Of a stretch of 24,185 bases of DNA, positions 7,021-19,411 are shown piece after piece. This stretch comes from Reticulitermes lucifugus (Eukaryota > Arthropoda > Insecta > Blattodea > Rhinotermitidae). Location: the NCBI GenBank assembly GCA_026260175.1, contig JAKCWW010004191.1, positions 18,519-42,703 of the forward strand. Direction: 5' to 3'. Position numbers and translations under genes: made by a program. The notes under the pieces are model-generated. The model made no database searches, was not told the origin of the DNA, and saw only the letters and a list, made by a program, of their open reading frames with translations. Numbering within the stretch: position 1 is the stretch's first letter; every line of letters starts with the position of its first letter.

Positions 7021-10000
7021 TTTCACAATAAAATGCACGGTACATACAACATAAAAAATGTTCTAAATACGGGTTTACAGTCCATCTTTGTTTCCACAAG
7101 GTGCACTTTTTTTCTTCCTGCTGTGTGGAATTTATAGTTTTGTAATTGTTAATTACTTTCCAATATAAATACAACTGAAAACAGTTTACAAGCACAATAT
7201 AATGAATATAAAGATTAAAGAAACTGATTATGCAGGTGGGCTACTAAATACGACACAGCCATTAAATATTTTTCAAATTATATCGTTAGATGACTTTATC
7301 AACTGACATGAAAGATAAAATTGCAACTTATGCAATGTCACGTGGGTGCTATCTAACCTCAAAATGAAGTGCCACTTTCTGGATTGCTGAAGCCTGATCC
7401 TAATTTAGTATAAAACAGGTTAAATGTGAGCTATAAAACTAATATTTTGTAGTCATAATGTATTTTTATTCTGGTTTTATAGTACAAGACCTTTGCATGA
7501 TGTCCTTCTGAATATTTAATTTATTTTTAATCATCTTTGCATGATATTAACACACTGTAATGTCATGACAATTAGCCTCCAAAATTATTCAATAGATTTC
7601 GATGAGTAATGAATATTCATAATAACTTATGAATTTTTCTTGAATTAGAGTCACATTACAAATTTTTAAAGGAAAATTATGTTGGTGTTTATTCGTGTAA
7701 CATAACCCATAATTTATGCAAAACTGAAGATCAATTCAACTTTTAAAAGACTGGTAGCACAAACAGTTGATACATTTTATGAAATACAAAATTATATTCT
7801 ATAACTTTTATTTTAAACTTCTGCTGATGTGTTACATATTTCATGAATAAAGAGTGTAAAATCTGCACTCTTTGTTTGCTTTTTCACCAACAGAATTTAT
7901 GTAATGTAGTAACCTTACTTTAACTGTTTTCATATATTTACTGTGTGATTTGCATGAAATTAATGAGTAATGTGACATCAAATACATAAGTTATTGTCAG
8001 ACGTTTTTATTTGATATCTAACTTTTTCATTTCACCATGGATTCATCATCTGGTGCCTCACAATGAGGATTTTCAAACTTTTATGATTGAAACATGTTGG
8101 GTAACAAATGAAAGCTATCCAAGGAACTTGGGTATTTTTGGTGGACAATTGTTGATTAATTTAGTACCTTCACCATTTATCATCTCTGTCAACAGTAGAT
8201 TTGTATGAACAACAGAAAAATCATGAGCAGTGCAGTGTGACAAACCACAAAATATATATAGGTCTACAATAAATCTGTGTGCTGCAAAATAATTGAAGTA
8301 AACCTTTCCACTCTTTGTCTTGCATGGAAGAAGACTGATTCTACTTAAGGCATTAAGTAAGTCACTGTGTGTGTGTGAAAATAAGTCAGATTGTGTAGAC
8401 AATGCAAGAAGCCCAACTTGGTAAATTCAGATGTTAGGTTTATTGAAATTGGTTTCATCCAGTCAGTACATTTAATGTTCATTGATATACAGTACAATAG
8501 CTGAAGTAATAAACAAATTGTTTCTGACAGATAGGACATGTGAAACTATTTATATATAGCGTTCTATAGTTTTTTTTTTCTACATTCAGTTGTGAAATGT
8601 AATTGTGTATGTAAAACAGAGTATATGACACTGACTGTGTATTGAATAATCTGTTGGACTTTCTGATGTTCTCAAACAGTCTGTACAGCATAGGATATCC
8701 CGGTGGGAGGAATAACTTTACATTTGTCATGATTGGTCTTGAGACACCTTGTCTCCAACTTTTCATTTTCATTGCAGGATTTACTTATCATTACAAGTTT
8801 GTCTTTGTACTTTTGTTACAAGTATAGAAGGCAAAGAAATCAACTTTGTCAGTAGTTAAGAAATCATTAATGTTAGTCTATATTATAGAACCATTTCCTG
8901 AAGTTATTTTAGTGGGCATAAAGGTAAAGCTCCATGTCTTCTTAACCTCACACTAGATGGATGTCATCTGCTAGCTGCATGGGCTATTTTGGCTGCATTT
9001 TTTTCAGAGAAATATCCTGCATTACTTATTGAATATGTGGTTAGTTATCCCACACATCCATTTCTGGTGTGGTGGTAAGGAAGAAATCTCACTGAAACAC
9101 CAGAGATTGCACCCCAGCCATCTAAAATTTAACACCTGCTTTTGTAATTAGGCCTATATATTTTATACATTGTAACTCAGTTCAAATAACTATGCTGTGC
9201 TATATACAAACCGCATGTCATGAAACATTCCATGCTGGCCATCTCAACATGTAACATAACAGTCAGAATGAAAGGCTCAGAAAACATTGGTGATGTTTTT
9301 ATTGTCATCTGCATGGCAACAGCAATTTTTCATCATTAAGCAAGCAAATCTCCATTTTTACCAGATGGCTGGTCTCTCAACATCTTGGTTCTAGTCACAC
9401 ACTTTGTCCTCACAGTCTGTAAGTATTTATATCAGTACAGTTGCTTGAAATGTATTGGCACAGAACTATGTGGGAGGTGGCAGTACTGCTTCATCACTGC
9501 TCAATTTGTATTTCCTATGTCACAGCAGTAGTGGTAATCATATGATAATCTTTGCTAGTGACAAGTGCTTTGGGGGTGCTTTATACAGGCCTGAAGGTAC
9601 TAAGGGGAAAGAACAGTAGGGAGAAAGGGGCATCCATGGGATTTTTCTCCATGGCCTCTGTATGTCACATGGAGTTTGTGATGCAGTATGTTGTAAATAT
9701 GATAACTTTAAATCTTTATTTGTTTGTTTTTCCTCTCATTTCAGTCACCTTTGGCAATTAAGTTTATTGTACTTACACTTTTACTGTGCAGATCTTAACT
9801 TCAATCAGGTGTTGGTAAGATACTACTTAGGCTGCTTAAGTCAAATGTCATAAATTAAAAGGGTTAAATGCCTTTGGTATTGTATCATAAATGAGTTGGT
9901 CCACAGCATCTTTTTAATCTCAAAAGTATCGACAGGACCCCAAAGAGAAAGTATAGCTGTAGACACAACTATGTAGAATATGACAGAATCACTGAGAGCC

Positions 10001-10764
10001 ATCTTAGTGTTTGGTGTGTGCCAGAGGGTGGTACTCTTGTGATAGGTGCAGCATCCAGTAGTCTGGTAGTCTGTTTTCAGATTGTAAAATTAATATTAAC
10101 CTGTAGAACCTCTTGTGGAACATAGAAATCCCAAGGAACAAACTTTGAGAATCACATACTTAAGGTGTATAGTCTTACCATTATTAAAATTACTTTAAAA
10201 TCACCAAAATAAACATTATTGTATAGAGAAGTCACATGATTATTTTAATGTTTATATGCAGTTTATTATGAAGTTGTTAAAAGAAATGAAAAGAAGTATA
10301 CTGCATCATTGTTATGTGAAATAGTTGAAAAGAGAGTTTATCAGGATTAGATTTTATAACATAATACTCTTGTGTTAAGATTAGAGAATTGTAATTAGGC
10401 TAGATGTAACAACATATGTAGCAGTCATTCTCAAGGAAATATTTACTGTGGCCACATTCGGCTTTGAAAAACTTTATGTGAAGGGTTAGAAAATGTATCT
10501 TTGGACATATGAAAGCATATGGTATTGAGTTTATTGATGACATAAAAAAACTGAGAATTGGAATGATGCAAGAGTGTGATTTCTGACTTTTTATCATTAA
10601 TGAAAGTCTGCAATCTTCAGCATTCTGATAGTGTAAAATGATGGTGTGCCGAACCAATTTTGGTGAACTGGTACTTACAAATTTAAAAACACAAAAATAT
10701 GCCCTCGAAGCAATCTCGACCTAGAGAGATGCTACACAGTTTGGGGTGGCAACCATACATCATT
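7021..10764. other. Intergenic, no gene recognised
   Basis: 3.7 kb with only short frames on both strands (all under 100 codons), none resembling a known protein and none bounded by convincing splice sites. A T run sits near 8570. I see no terminal inverted repeats, tRNA-like boxes or LINE signatures. It may contain old repeats too decayed to name by eye. Confidence 0.5.
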
Positions 10765-10784
10765 CACACACACACACACACACA
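10765..10784. repeat. (CA)n microsatellite
   Basis: Ten uninterrupted CA units. Confidence 0.9.
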
Positions 10785-12362
10785 ACGAAAATCTATCATA
10801 AATACATTTTATGTCTGGGGAAGCAGGCTACTAAAAAATTCAGCTCATTGTTGGATGTGTAAAGAGTAGTTAAAACATTTGGCAGCTCACCCCTAGTCCA
10901 AGCATACATATATCCCCCTCCATGATAATGACTATTGAATACAAAGCATTTAGAATGCAAAGAACAATAACATTATATTCAGAATACAAAGAAGAGAAAC
11001 AGCAGTGTGTCATTATACACCACAGAGAATAATGAAGAGTTTGATGAAAAACAGGTGTACCTCTAAAAATGAAAACATTGCTGAGATTTTAGGTTAGCAT
11101 AGCAATGACTGTGAAGACTGGTAGCTGGTTACCAACATTTTGGAGGAACCTGTTATCACCATCTTCAAGGTAAAAGAAAATTGTACTTACAAGTTAGATG
11201 TTTGATATGAAGTTTTTCCAAGACCTTGCCAAAACAAATTAGCTCCCCTCACCACTCATTCTGCTAATAAATTAATACAACTATATATGTCACTTTTAAT
11301 ACATATAAATTTCCTTTTTTATGTGGTCACAGCAAACTAGGCTTCTTACTAACTGCATGCTCCAATCATTCTACATCCATCTCACAAACAGCAAAAGTGA
11401 CCCAGATTCTTAATCCCAGAACAGTAAATCTACTTGCCTCACAGGCGAAGTTAGTAAAAGTACAGACAGTAAAAAATTCTGGTGTGTTTGCTAACTTTTA
11501 CATATTATCTAAAAAATTGATAAGACTTTTGGAGATAGCATATTGTACATAAACTCTTTTCCATCTTTCCCCGCAACTTGCATTCACATTCTTGATGTTG
11601 TGACAAATACTGCACTAGTTATGCAAAAGTGATATGCGACTTGTATATCTTCATGTAGCGTCCATTATTGTTAATGAAAAATGGAATTTGTCAACAAATT
11701 GTGGTAAAATTTCACACTATCAAATGAATGGAAATCACTTGTGTGGTTATGGCACCATTTCATACGTACAAAGTAGTTTTAAAATGTAATCTATGCGATG
11801 GGAATGCGCCTAAAAGGGGAATTACACTGTTTACATCAAACTCTTCAATTTGCTTTTGAAAAATCAATTTTGTTATATAATTCTGAATAATAGTGCTACT
11901 GAGTTGCATCCTATGATATAGTTACTTAATAATTCTTATATGTTATGAATGTTTTCCATGTGTTTGTATTCCTATAATGTGTATTTGTATATGAACATAT
12001 ATTACCTGTACTTCATCCATGTTTGTGTTATGTTTATCCTTTTAGAAGAAACCTCTACACAGAAACAAATAATGTTTATGTGTGTAGTATCAATACTAAG
12101 TTATGGGTGGATGTGTGAAGAATTAACAGCTGTTAATCGTTAAAAAAAAAGCGAGAATGCATTTAAACTTGTTATGCACGAGAATGCAGTATGTAAGGGT
12201 GGACGAGATATGAAATAGTATTAGTGCATATCACGTAACATGTTCTATACATAAGATAATTTGGCACTCATTAATTCCTTCAGAGTTGCATTACCAGCTT
12301 GTTCCAACCTTTCATTTCATTTCCTGATTACTATCCCAATACGAGGTTTGAGGTTCCCATAG
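10785..12362. other. Intergenic, AT-rich, one small repeat fragment
   Basis: No exon is supported. The only recognisable item is the palindromic repeat fragment at 11111-11175. The 64-codon frame at 11949-12143 is hydrophobic and without family resemblance. Confidence 0.45.
11111..11175 (+). repeat. Dispersed palindromic repeat, copy 2 (fragment)
   Basis: It contains GACTGGTAGCTGGTTACCAA, CATTTTGGAGGAACCTG and CACCATCTTCAAGG, matching the left half of the family seen at 1478-1590 and 23920-24085. On the minus strand it shows TTGAAGATGG...CCTCC, AAAA, then TGTTGGTAACC. That looks like a decayed hammerhead-type order (CTGAAGA, stem, GAAA, UU, GGT). Confidence 0.55.
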
Positions 12363-12420
12363 TGATAAGTATTAAAATTACAGTCTTCTGGGGTATGCCA
12401 CTGTGTAATCTGGTAGTTAC
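12363..12420 (+). repeat. Dispersed palindromic repeat, copy 3 (left end only)
   Basis: It reads ATTAAAATTACAGTCTTCTG and later CCACTGTGTAATCTGGTAG. It translates as KITVFWGMPLCNLV, the start of the spurious VFWD...CSLV peptide of this family. It matches the reverse complement of 24040-24085. Confidence 0.55.
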
Positions 12421-12841
12421 AAGACACACCATAAATAAGCTTAATCAGCTTCACAGAATGCAACTGGCAGTTTTGTGTTCTACACTATGGAGTACAATCT
12501 CTCCAGTCTTGTGATCCCACTCAGAGTTTGAAGGTTTTAAATTACATGCTTGGGCATGAGAACAACTTTTATGTTCCATCATTCATCATCTCTGGAACAC
12601 CTGCAGAGATCATTTAAGTCCTTCATTCTTGGCTTGAGTTCATATGTTGATACAAATATACAAGTATACTCATACCACAATGGACTCTACTGCTACCATA
12701 CTCCAGAGTTTCCAAAATTCTAGGCATCACAAGGGTGACATGAAGCAAGTTCCATACTGAAGACCCACAAGCATTATGTGCCACTGCACAAAATTTAGTC
12801 ACCCGGGCAACCTAGCACCCAGGACTTGTGCACCCCTGGTT

Positions 12842-13027
12842 CAAGGTATCTTAACCGTTATCACCTATGAGACCATATCCTTGTCTCCAAAATGTACTGG
12901 CAATGGCCTAGCATGCCATATGCTGGTCTCTGTATGTTTACTTGGTAGCAATTTAAATGTCCATGCTAAGCCAGAAAACATCAGGCCATCAGAGATACAA
13001 CTAACATTTAAATCCCTCATAAACATT
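12842..13027 (+). repeat. Dispersed repeat of unknown class, copy B
   Basis: It is collinear with 3165-3350 (see the shared blocks there). A 106-codon frame at 12776-13096 overlaps it. That frame is not shared with copy A and I do not consider it a gene. Confidence 0.6.
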
Positions 13028-14341
13028 AAAGTTTTTAAAAAATCAGCTTTAGCTTTCCATGAAATGGTGACCAATTGGTGGCAAATGCAATTTTAAATAC
13101 AAAAACATATGTTTTTGGGTCAGTGTACTTTACTAAATTTCCATCAAAATGCCGAGTCCAGCTAACCTAACATACTAGTATTTGCATATGTATAAAATTC
13201 AAGCACTTTTGCTTGCAATATGTGAAAGTTGTTGAGTGTTGATGGTGAGAACATGTTTGCATCAAACGATCCCCCCCCCCCCAAAAACATTATCTTAACA
13301 GATCAACCAAAATGTAAAATAAGTTAGGAAGGATCTTTAAAACAGAGAATGGATTCTGTTGTAACATCTATAATGTGTTTCAGTGTGCTTAATACTGGAA
13401 TGGATAAGGATGATAAGTATGAAATGACTTTTCTTCAGACTGTAATATCAAACACCCAAGAAGTTCTTCATTTAAAGCATTCATATACATTGAAGGGCTA
13501 TGGTATAGTCTGAGCCTGATACAGGTGATGGAATATGCAAGAGAAGCAAGGCATGGGAACGGAAAGTGATAGAAGCTCCCAGCATTTGCAAAAACACAAC
13601 ACCAATACACATGCCAGCATTACCAAGATCTACGAACACAATACTTATAGGAGGACAGAAGTATTTATTTGAGCAGATGGCTTTAGTGTTTGTAGATGGG
13701 AAGGGGCACAGTCATATCATCAGGCTGCCTCAAAACATATTATGCAAAACCCAAAACACTTCAGCTTCCCTGGAGCTGGCAAGTGTGTAATGTGGGTCAT
13801 AAAGGGCAGTGCATCCTCCAAAGCAATGCTGCCCATCAACATGACTTATGGAGGACTCTTCAGGCTAAGTACTCTTAGCAGCAGCGACTACAAGTAGTCA
13901 ATACAGCAACTATGATGATGGAAGAGGGGGAGTTGCAGCAATGGACACTGCTCGGATTTTCATGTTTGTGCTGTGGCATTTTATCTGGTGCAAATTACAC
14001 AGGATTATTTGACACAGCATGTGTTGCCTTGGGAGGTCTGGGAATAGTATTCCATTATTTTCTCCTGAACATGTTTATGGGCTATCACTTCGGCGAACAG
14101 AAAGACCTGTGTATCTTAGTTATTTTCAGTATTCCTCTTGCATGCATGTTATTCTTTATATAAAAATGTTTGTTTTGTTTATATGCAGTGTTTCTTGGAC
14201 TGGTTGATAAGTTTACCTGATGAGAAATAGAGAAGTGTCGGATGCGCTAATCAGGTGAGCAATGCTCCAGATACACTACTGCATATAAAATTAAATACGA
14301 TAAACTACTGATATAGTGTAAGTTTTATATGGTCAAAAAAC
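13028..14341. other. Intergenic, no gene established
   Basis: It contains a 12-base C run at 13271-13282 and several overlapping short frames. One (13912-14163, 83 codons) is strongly hydrophobic with three possible membrane segments, but has no recognisable family, no good splice borders and no matching neighbour. I leave it uncalled. Confidence 0.4.
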
Positions 14342-14590
14342 CTAGTGTCTCATTCTAGAACAGGTGTTGATGAGGACATTTGAAAGAATCAGGAAGGAAG
14401 TAACAGGAGAATGAAGGAAATTGTGTACAGGTGTTTCACAATTTGTGCTCTGTGTAGCATTGTTAAGATTAAACCATGGGAGGAGAGGACAGGATACACT
14501 GTGATATGAGAAATGTTGCAGAAGATAGAAGGATAATACTAATGGGATGTGAGGAAGACATGGTCCGGATTGAACTGAACACAGTAACAA
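14342..14590 (-). repeat. Fragment of a dispersed insect repeat (NFLHSPVTS type)
   Basis: Minus-strand translation gives ...NFLHSPVTSFLILSNVLIN. I recognise this from memory as a spurious peptide pattern (NFLHSPVTSSLLGPNI...) repeated many times in termite and other insect annotations. The element class is unknown to me. The fragment at 15645-15785 belongs, I think, to another part of the same family in the opposite orientation. The recognition is memory-based and unverified. Confidence 0.45.
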
Positions 14591-15644
14591 ACCTTTGGGT
14601 TCGATGAGAGCTGTTAATTTCTTGATCAGAGGAGCAACTATAAACCCTGCGCATTCGAACAGGATTTTATAAAACTATGGAGTCATATTCTAGACATTTA
14701 CCTGCAACAAAATTATGATTTCTCTGTGGATAAAAACCTTAAAGGGTAAGAATTTTAGACAGAGAGAATGAGGATCACAGTACAAAAATTAAATGCTATG
14801 CAACAAAATAAGGTTCCACTGCACTACTTCAGTTACTATTATGTACCACCTACTTTAACACAAAATGAGCTGTATTAACTGGCTGGTGTTTGTACAGAAG
14901 ACACAGTGAACTGAGAGATAGCAACTAAATGTTTAAATATTTATATGAATTTTGTTTTGTGCTTCAAAGGGTTTTAAAGAAATTTCTGCTAGTGCCAGTA
15001 CATTACAGGTTTTTGAAATACCATAGCTTGTAGGTTAAAAAATACACAAGCATAATGTGTCTATACTTTGCACCATAAAATGAACATTTTCAGCATGACA
15101 TGCTGTAACCATATAGAATTTTGAAGCCTTACAACAAATGGTGCTGGGAGGGAGAACAAAATATACAAATGAAAAAGGCAAATAGCAGGTTTCAGAAGTT
15201 TCTGCAGCAACACATAAAAACCAATTTTCGTCCTCTCTCACCAAGATACACCATCTCTTGAACAGTTCGTGTGTTACCATACTATTCACTGTGATGCTGC
15301 CAACTTGTGTTAATAGGAACTATATTCCTATGTCTTCATACCAGGGATATGGCAAGCTGTGACTGGGAAGGGGCTGTTAGGTCCAGATTACTGTCATGTT
15401 ACAGGAGGATGAAATGTCTCTACAGATGCCGCACTATACCGTTTCACAAGACCTGTTCAATTAATTTGGACAGTACTGATATCCAAAAGTGAAATGCAGC
15501 TTTCTAATATCTATGTGAACATTTATGCATATGAAAAATACTTGAGCACTTAAAAACTGTAGTTACTCCATGGTACGGAGTCTTCTTTGACCACTTGACT
15601 GACTCCCCTCATTAAGACATTCTCTGCTTTTATGCCATCCAGAG
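14591..15644. other. Intergenic, nothing recognised
   Basis: Only short chance frames. No splice-bounded exon, RNA gene or structured repeat is evident. Confidence 0.45.
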
Positions 15645-15785
15645 TTTCCGTATGTTAGACCCTACCCAGAATCAGTTGAATCCAGTCCACACCCTCAAAC
15701 ACCATTTTCTGAAGATCCATTTTAACATTATCCTCCAAAGTACAGGGTTTAGTGGAAAGAACTATAGTACATTATTTCTAACGCA
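15645..15785 (+). repeat. Fragment of a dispersed insect repeat (NPVHTL...KIHFNIIL type)
   Basis: Plus-strand translation gives LNPVHTLKHHFLKIHFNIIL. This fits the NPVHTLTPCFFKIHFNIILP pattern I remember from many insect repeat-derived peptides. It is a degenerate fragment without visible element ends. Class unknown; evidence is recall only. Confidence 0.45.
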
Positions 15786-16613
15786 GTTACAACTATTATA
15801 TTACCAACTGAAAAATTATGACAATACAAAAAATACATTAAAAGACACATATCCTAAAAACATAACTAAGCTTACTAATAACTGTCAACAAATTTAACAT
15901 TAACACATCTTTGTCATGAGACACATGGTCCATTACATTAAATTACAGAGCTTACTTGAATCAAAGATTAACCATTACCATTAATGTTTACAAATACACA
16001 TTACTCAGAAATACATACAAAAAACAAAACAAAGTTTTTCCTTAAAAATAAGACATTCAATACATTTCAATAGGAAGGATGCAATTACAGTATTTTCTGG
16101 AATATCTCCAACAATTTTCTGACCAAATGGGGCTTATTTGTGATGAGACTGACAACACCATTTCAGATCAACTTCTTCCTCCTTTTATGTACCCACCCAA
16201 CAAGTCAATCATAGCCATAGTATAGGAATGGAAATCTGCGAGGTACTGCATGTGTTCCATCAAAAACAAGTATTAGAGGCATGTGTTTGTGATATTTCAA
16301 CAGTTGATAAAAACTGAAAAAATTCCAGAGAGAAGAAATGAGAGATCATTCTACTGGTAAAAACATCACTGAAAACTACATGAAGAGAGAGAAGAGTTTA
16401 TAGTGCAAAGTGGTTTTAGTAACAGGGCTTTCTATGGCCAGAATATGAAATATGCCAAAATAAGAGAAGGACAACTATCCAAAAACATTAACAAATGGCT
16501 GTTGTTGGTTTGGAATACAAGGCTGTGAATCACAAATTTGAATTTCAAGATACAGTGTAATGTGTGCACTTATAATGAACATGCATATTCCAATATTCCG
16601 AATTCACGTTAAT
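15786..16613. other. Intergenic, AT-rich, nothing recognised
   Basis: Non-coding sequence downstream of the minus-strand gene. No gene, repeat boundary or RNA structure stands out. Confidence 0.45.
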
Positions 16614-16619
16614 TTTATT
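16614..16619 (-). terminator. Candidate poly(A) signal AATAAA for the CaaX gene
   Basis: TTTATT on the plus strand gives AATAAA on the minus strand, about 430 bases after the stop codon at 17046-17048. It is an ordinary distance for a 3' UTR, but other signals further on cannot be excluded. Confidence 0.35.
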
Positions 16620-17045
16620 TCTTAAAACGTGTTTCAGTTTCCTCAAGTGTACAGGATATTCAAGAAAAAACTGCAATTTAACATTTCTGACATCTTGCAG
16701 CCACATAATTACTGTCGCAAGAGACAGTAATTCTATTTTAAGAGTGACCTGCACATTTCAGTGCATGGCAGTATATACGTACCTACCAACATTTCTACAA
16801 CAGGATACACTACTCACAAAAATCTTACTGAAGTTTGTACTATATCCTTCCAATTATTCTAATAAAATGACAGGAGCATGAAAAAGTTCAAAATCTTTAT
16901 AAACATACCAACCAATTTTTTCCACAATCATATCATTTCGATGAATTTTTGTGGATGTCTTAAATGGGGAAGAGAGAAGAGACTGAACTGATGGTACACC
17001 GCTCTATGGTTACATTACCAGTTACAATTTTAAACATTCATTTTT

Positions 17046-18428
17046 TCACATGATGACACACCATCTCCTTGGGGCCTCTTCTTGTTTTTCATCCATTTTA
17101 GATGAAATAGCTCCAACATTTCCTTTTTCACTACTCAAGTTATTTGGATTTTCATCATCATCCTGGATCTCACTGACATCATCTTGATGAACAGATAAAT
17201 TATCTCTTGTTCCTTCATCCATGTTAGAAGCTTTGAGCATCTGAATTGGAGTACTACTCTTACCCTTCTCTCCTCTTATTTTAAAGAAATTCATTGGTGA
17301 AGACATAATAGACAATAATCCAGCAGACATATTGGCAATGTTTTTCTGTTCTTGATCACCTCTGATCCTTTTCCTTTCTTGTTCTGCCTCTTCTATTAAG
17401 TCTGCATCTTGACACTTTCGCTTACCAAAGCTAACACTTACTGGAGCCTCTGGAGAATCAGTTGTGGCCTCCGAATCATTTCCACTATCATCTGCAAGTG
17501 AGCGATTTGTTGATTCATCATTATCAGTTGCGTAATCTTGAGACGGAGCATTTTGGCTTGATGTGCGGAATAAACCCCACAAACCTGATCTTGGCCGTAA
17601 AATCTTGCTTTCTTGACTGTCGCTCTCAGAATCATTAGCTGTTGTGGTCCAAGACCTACTTGAAACATTGCTGCGGATGGATGCAGAGCCAACAGTCGAT
17701 GCCCTGTTGGATGTCCTATGGTATGCTGACAGTGGTCTTACTGATGGGCGCCCCGACAGACTTCGTAGAGTCTCAGCAAATGATTTTTCCTGGGACTTCC
17801 GACTTACTTCCAATACAGAAATACTATCATCACTGTCCAACACGATGATACTGCATGAATCAGGTTTAACAGGACTTCTCTGCTTTTGTGAAGACACGTG
17901 GGTGGCAAGTCGTGTGCTTCTTCGTGGCGAATCTTGTGTGCTGAAAGTATCCAGTGGCTTAGAGGAACTTGCCTCTGCACCTGCTGAAGATGCACTCTCA
18001 TGTGATTTGTTCTGCTCTTGATGAGAAATCTCTACCACACTATCATTTACCTCAGACGTTTCTGTAAGGGGACAGATTGAGTCAATGGGTTGAATACTTG
18101 GCTGCAAATCAGGTACAGGTGCACTCTCATGGCTCTTTAACTCTGATTCCAGTTTCTCATTCTGCAACTTTTCCTTCTCCTTGTTTCTGGCATCACCTTC
18201 TTCCTTTACTTCTGATTTTGTTTCTTTCTTTGACTTGGGGATATGCTTTCCTTTTGAAGATATTTTAGCTGTTGGGCTCCTCTTCACTTTCTTCTCCTTA
18301 ATGGCAGCAGATTTTGAATTGGACCGTATTTTCTCAGCATCTTCTTCCGCAACAACAGATTTGTTATCATTTGTACCATCATTACATTCTGAGTTCTTAT
18401 CTCCAATTTCTGGACTTCCATTTTCAAT
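17046..18428 (-). CDS. C-terminal exon of an unrecognised CaaX-box, probably nuclear protein
   Basis: The exon begins after the acceptor CATTCCTTGCAG (phase 0) and encodes 460 residues to a TGA. The chain is hydrophilic and low in complexity. It has a Lys/Glu-rich N-terminal part (KEKKVKRSPTAK, then KSKKETKSEVKEEG), a Ser-rich middle (STQDSPRRSTRL), and the segment CSIIVLDSDDS (about 17822-17860), a textbook SUMO-interacting motif with trailing acids. A basic cluster GKRKCQ...EQERKRIRG (about 17360-17430) could be a bipartite nuclear signal. A hydrophobic island LLSIMSSPMNFFKI follows, then an acidic tail. The last residues are RRWCVIM: a CaaX box whose final Met favours farnesyltransferase. 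Basic nuclear signals plus a CaaM end recall lamins and dipteran kugelkern, but there is no lamin coiled coil or Ig fold, so I name no family. Confidence 0.88.
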   Translation of the reverse strand: MENGSPEIGDKNSECNDGTNDNKSVVAEEDAEKIRSNSKSAAIKEKKVKRSPTAKISSKGKHIPKSKKETKSEVKEEGDARNKEKEKLQNEKLESELKSHESAPVPDLQPSIQPIDSICPLTETSEVNDSVVEISHQEQNKSHESASSAGAEASSSKPLDTFSTQDSPRRSTRLATHVSSQKQRSPVKPDSCSIIVLDSDDSISVLEVSRKSQEKSFAETLRSLSGRPSVRPLSAYHRTSNRASTVGSASIRSNVSSRSWTTTANDSESDSQESKILRPRSGLWGLFRTSSQNAPSQDYATDNDESTNRSLADDSGNDSEATTDSPEAPVSVSFGKRKCQDADLIEEAEQERKRIRGDQEQKNIANMSAGLLSIMSSPMNFFKIRGEKGKSSTPIQMLKASNMDEGTRDNLSVHQDDVSEIQDDDENPNNLSSEKGNVGAISSKMDEKQEEAPRRWCVIM

Positions 18429-18952
18429 CTGCAAGGAATGGGAATAGAAAAATATTTTTAGCACATTTAGACCTACTGCTGGAGGTCCTGAAAATAATGT
18501 CTGGGGTCAAAATTTATGATGTGACACCAAGCATGACACTTGTTCATTACCCTTTCAATGCCAGTGAGGTAAAATATGGCAGCCAGTATTACCCTGCTAT
18601 CACTTGACTGCTACAATTACATTTGGTTTTACTTTCCACATTCAATTCATGTCTGAAAGTTCAATTTCCCCCATGTCTTTTACATTCTTTATTTTCCTGT
18701 TGTTCAACATTTCAAAATAAATGTTGCAGAACTCTGTATCTTCAGGGGATCTTTTCTATCCATAACACTCATTTGGAAACTAAAGACAGTAGTCCCTCAG
18801 CAATCCGTACTATATGGGGAGAGGGGTAGTCCAGATTACCCAGGAATCTGGATCACCGAGGGGAAACTCCATGGTATAGGTAACATACAAAAAATCATCA
18901 TGCAAAGCTCAAGTATAACTCCTTGAAGCCTAATTACTGTGCTTAATGGTGC

Positions 18953-18988
<36 letters not shown>
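18953..18988. repeat. (AAT)n microsatellite
   Basis: About twelve uninterrupted ATA/AAT units inside the intronic Tigger-like element. Confidence 0.9.
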
Positions 18989-19411
18989 GGACATTTTGTC
19001 TCCATCATTTCACTCAAACAGCAAAACAAGAGAAAGAGAGCTACGACATTCGAGACATCATGTCCTAACTGCTGAGGAATTAAAGACTGGCTGGCTCTTC
19101 CCACTTCACCCATGCTACCAGTCTCAGAGTACGGATTGTCTCTGATTGCATATACATATATACATACATTTCTTAGATCCTAAATCTGTCACAGGACAGT
19201 TGGATATGAAAAAAGTCATCTTAAAGTAAAACACAAATACCCTATACACAAAAACATCACAATCACAAATATACAAGTCAACTACTACAGTAGAAGAATA
19301 CTTCCACATAGTCACATAATCATATAACAATTTTAGATAATTTTAAAAACATTTTATAAGTCTCAAATTTTATAAATTTTAATAGATATAAATTGTATGT
19401 TATAAGTTGGA

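Noticed and set aside
8115..8402. 95-codon minus-strand frame
   Set aside because: No family resemblance and no convincing splice-site or transcript context.
12776..13096. 106-codon open frame on the plus strand
   Set aside because: It overlaps a dispersed repeat, and the collinear copy at 3165-3350 does not keep the frame.
17644..18021. 125-codon open frame on the plus strand
   Set aside because: It is antisense to the large exon of the CaaX gene, whose frame has proper splice sites and low-complexity coding content. It is a shadow.
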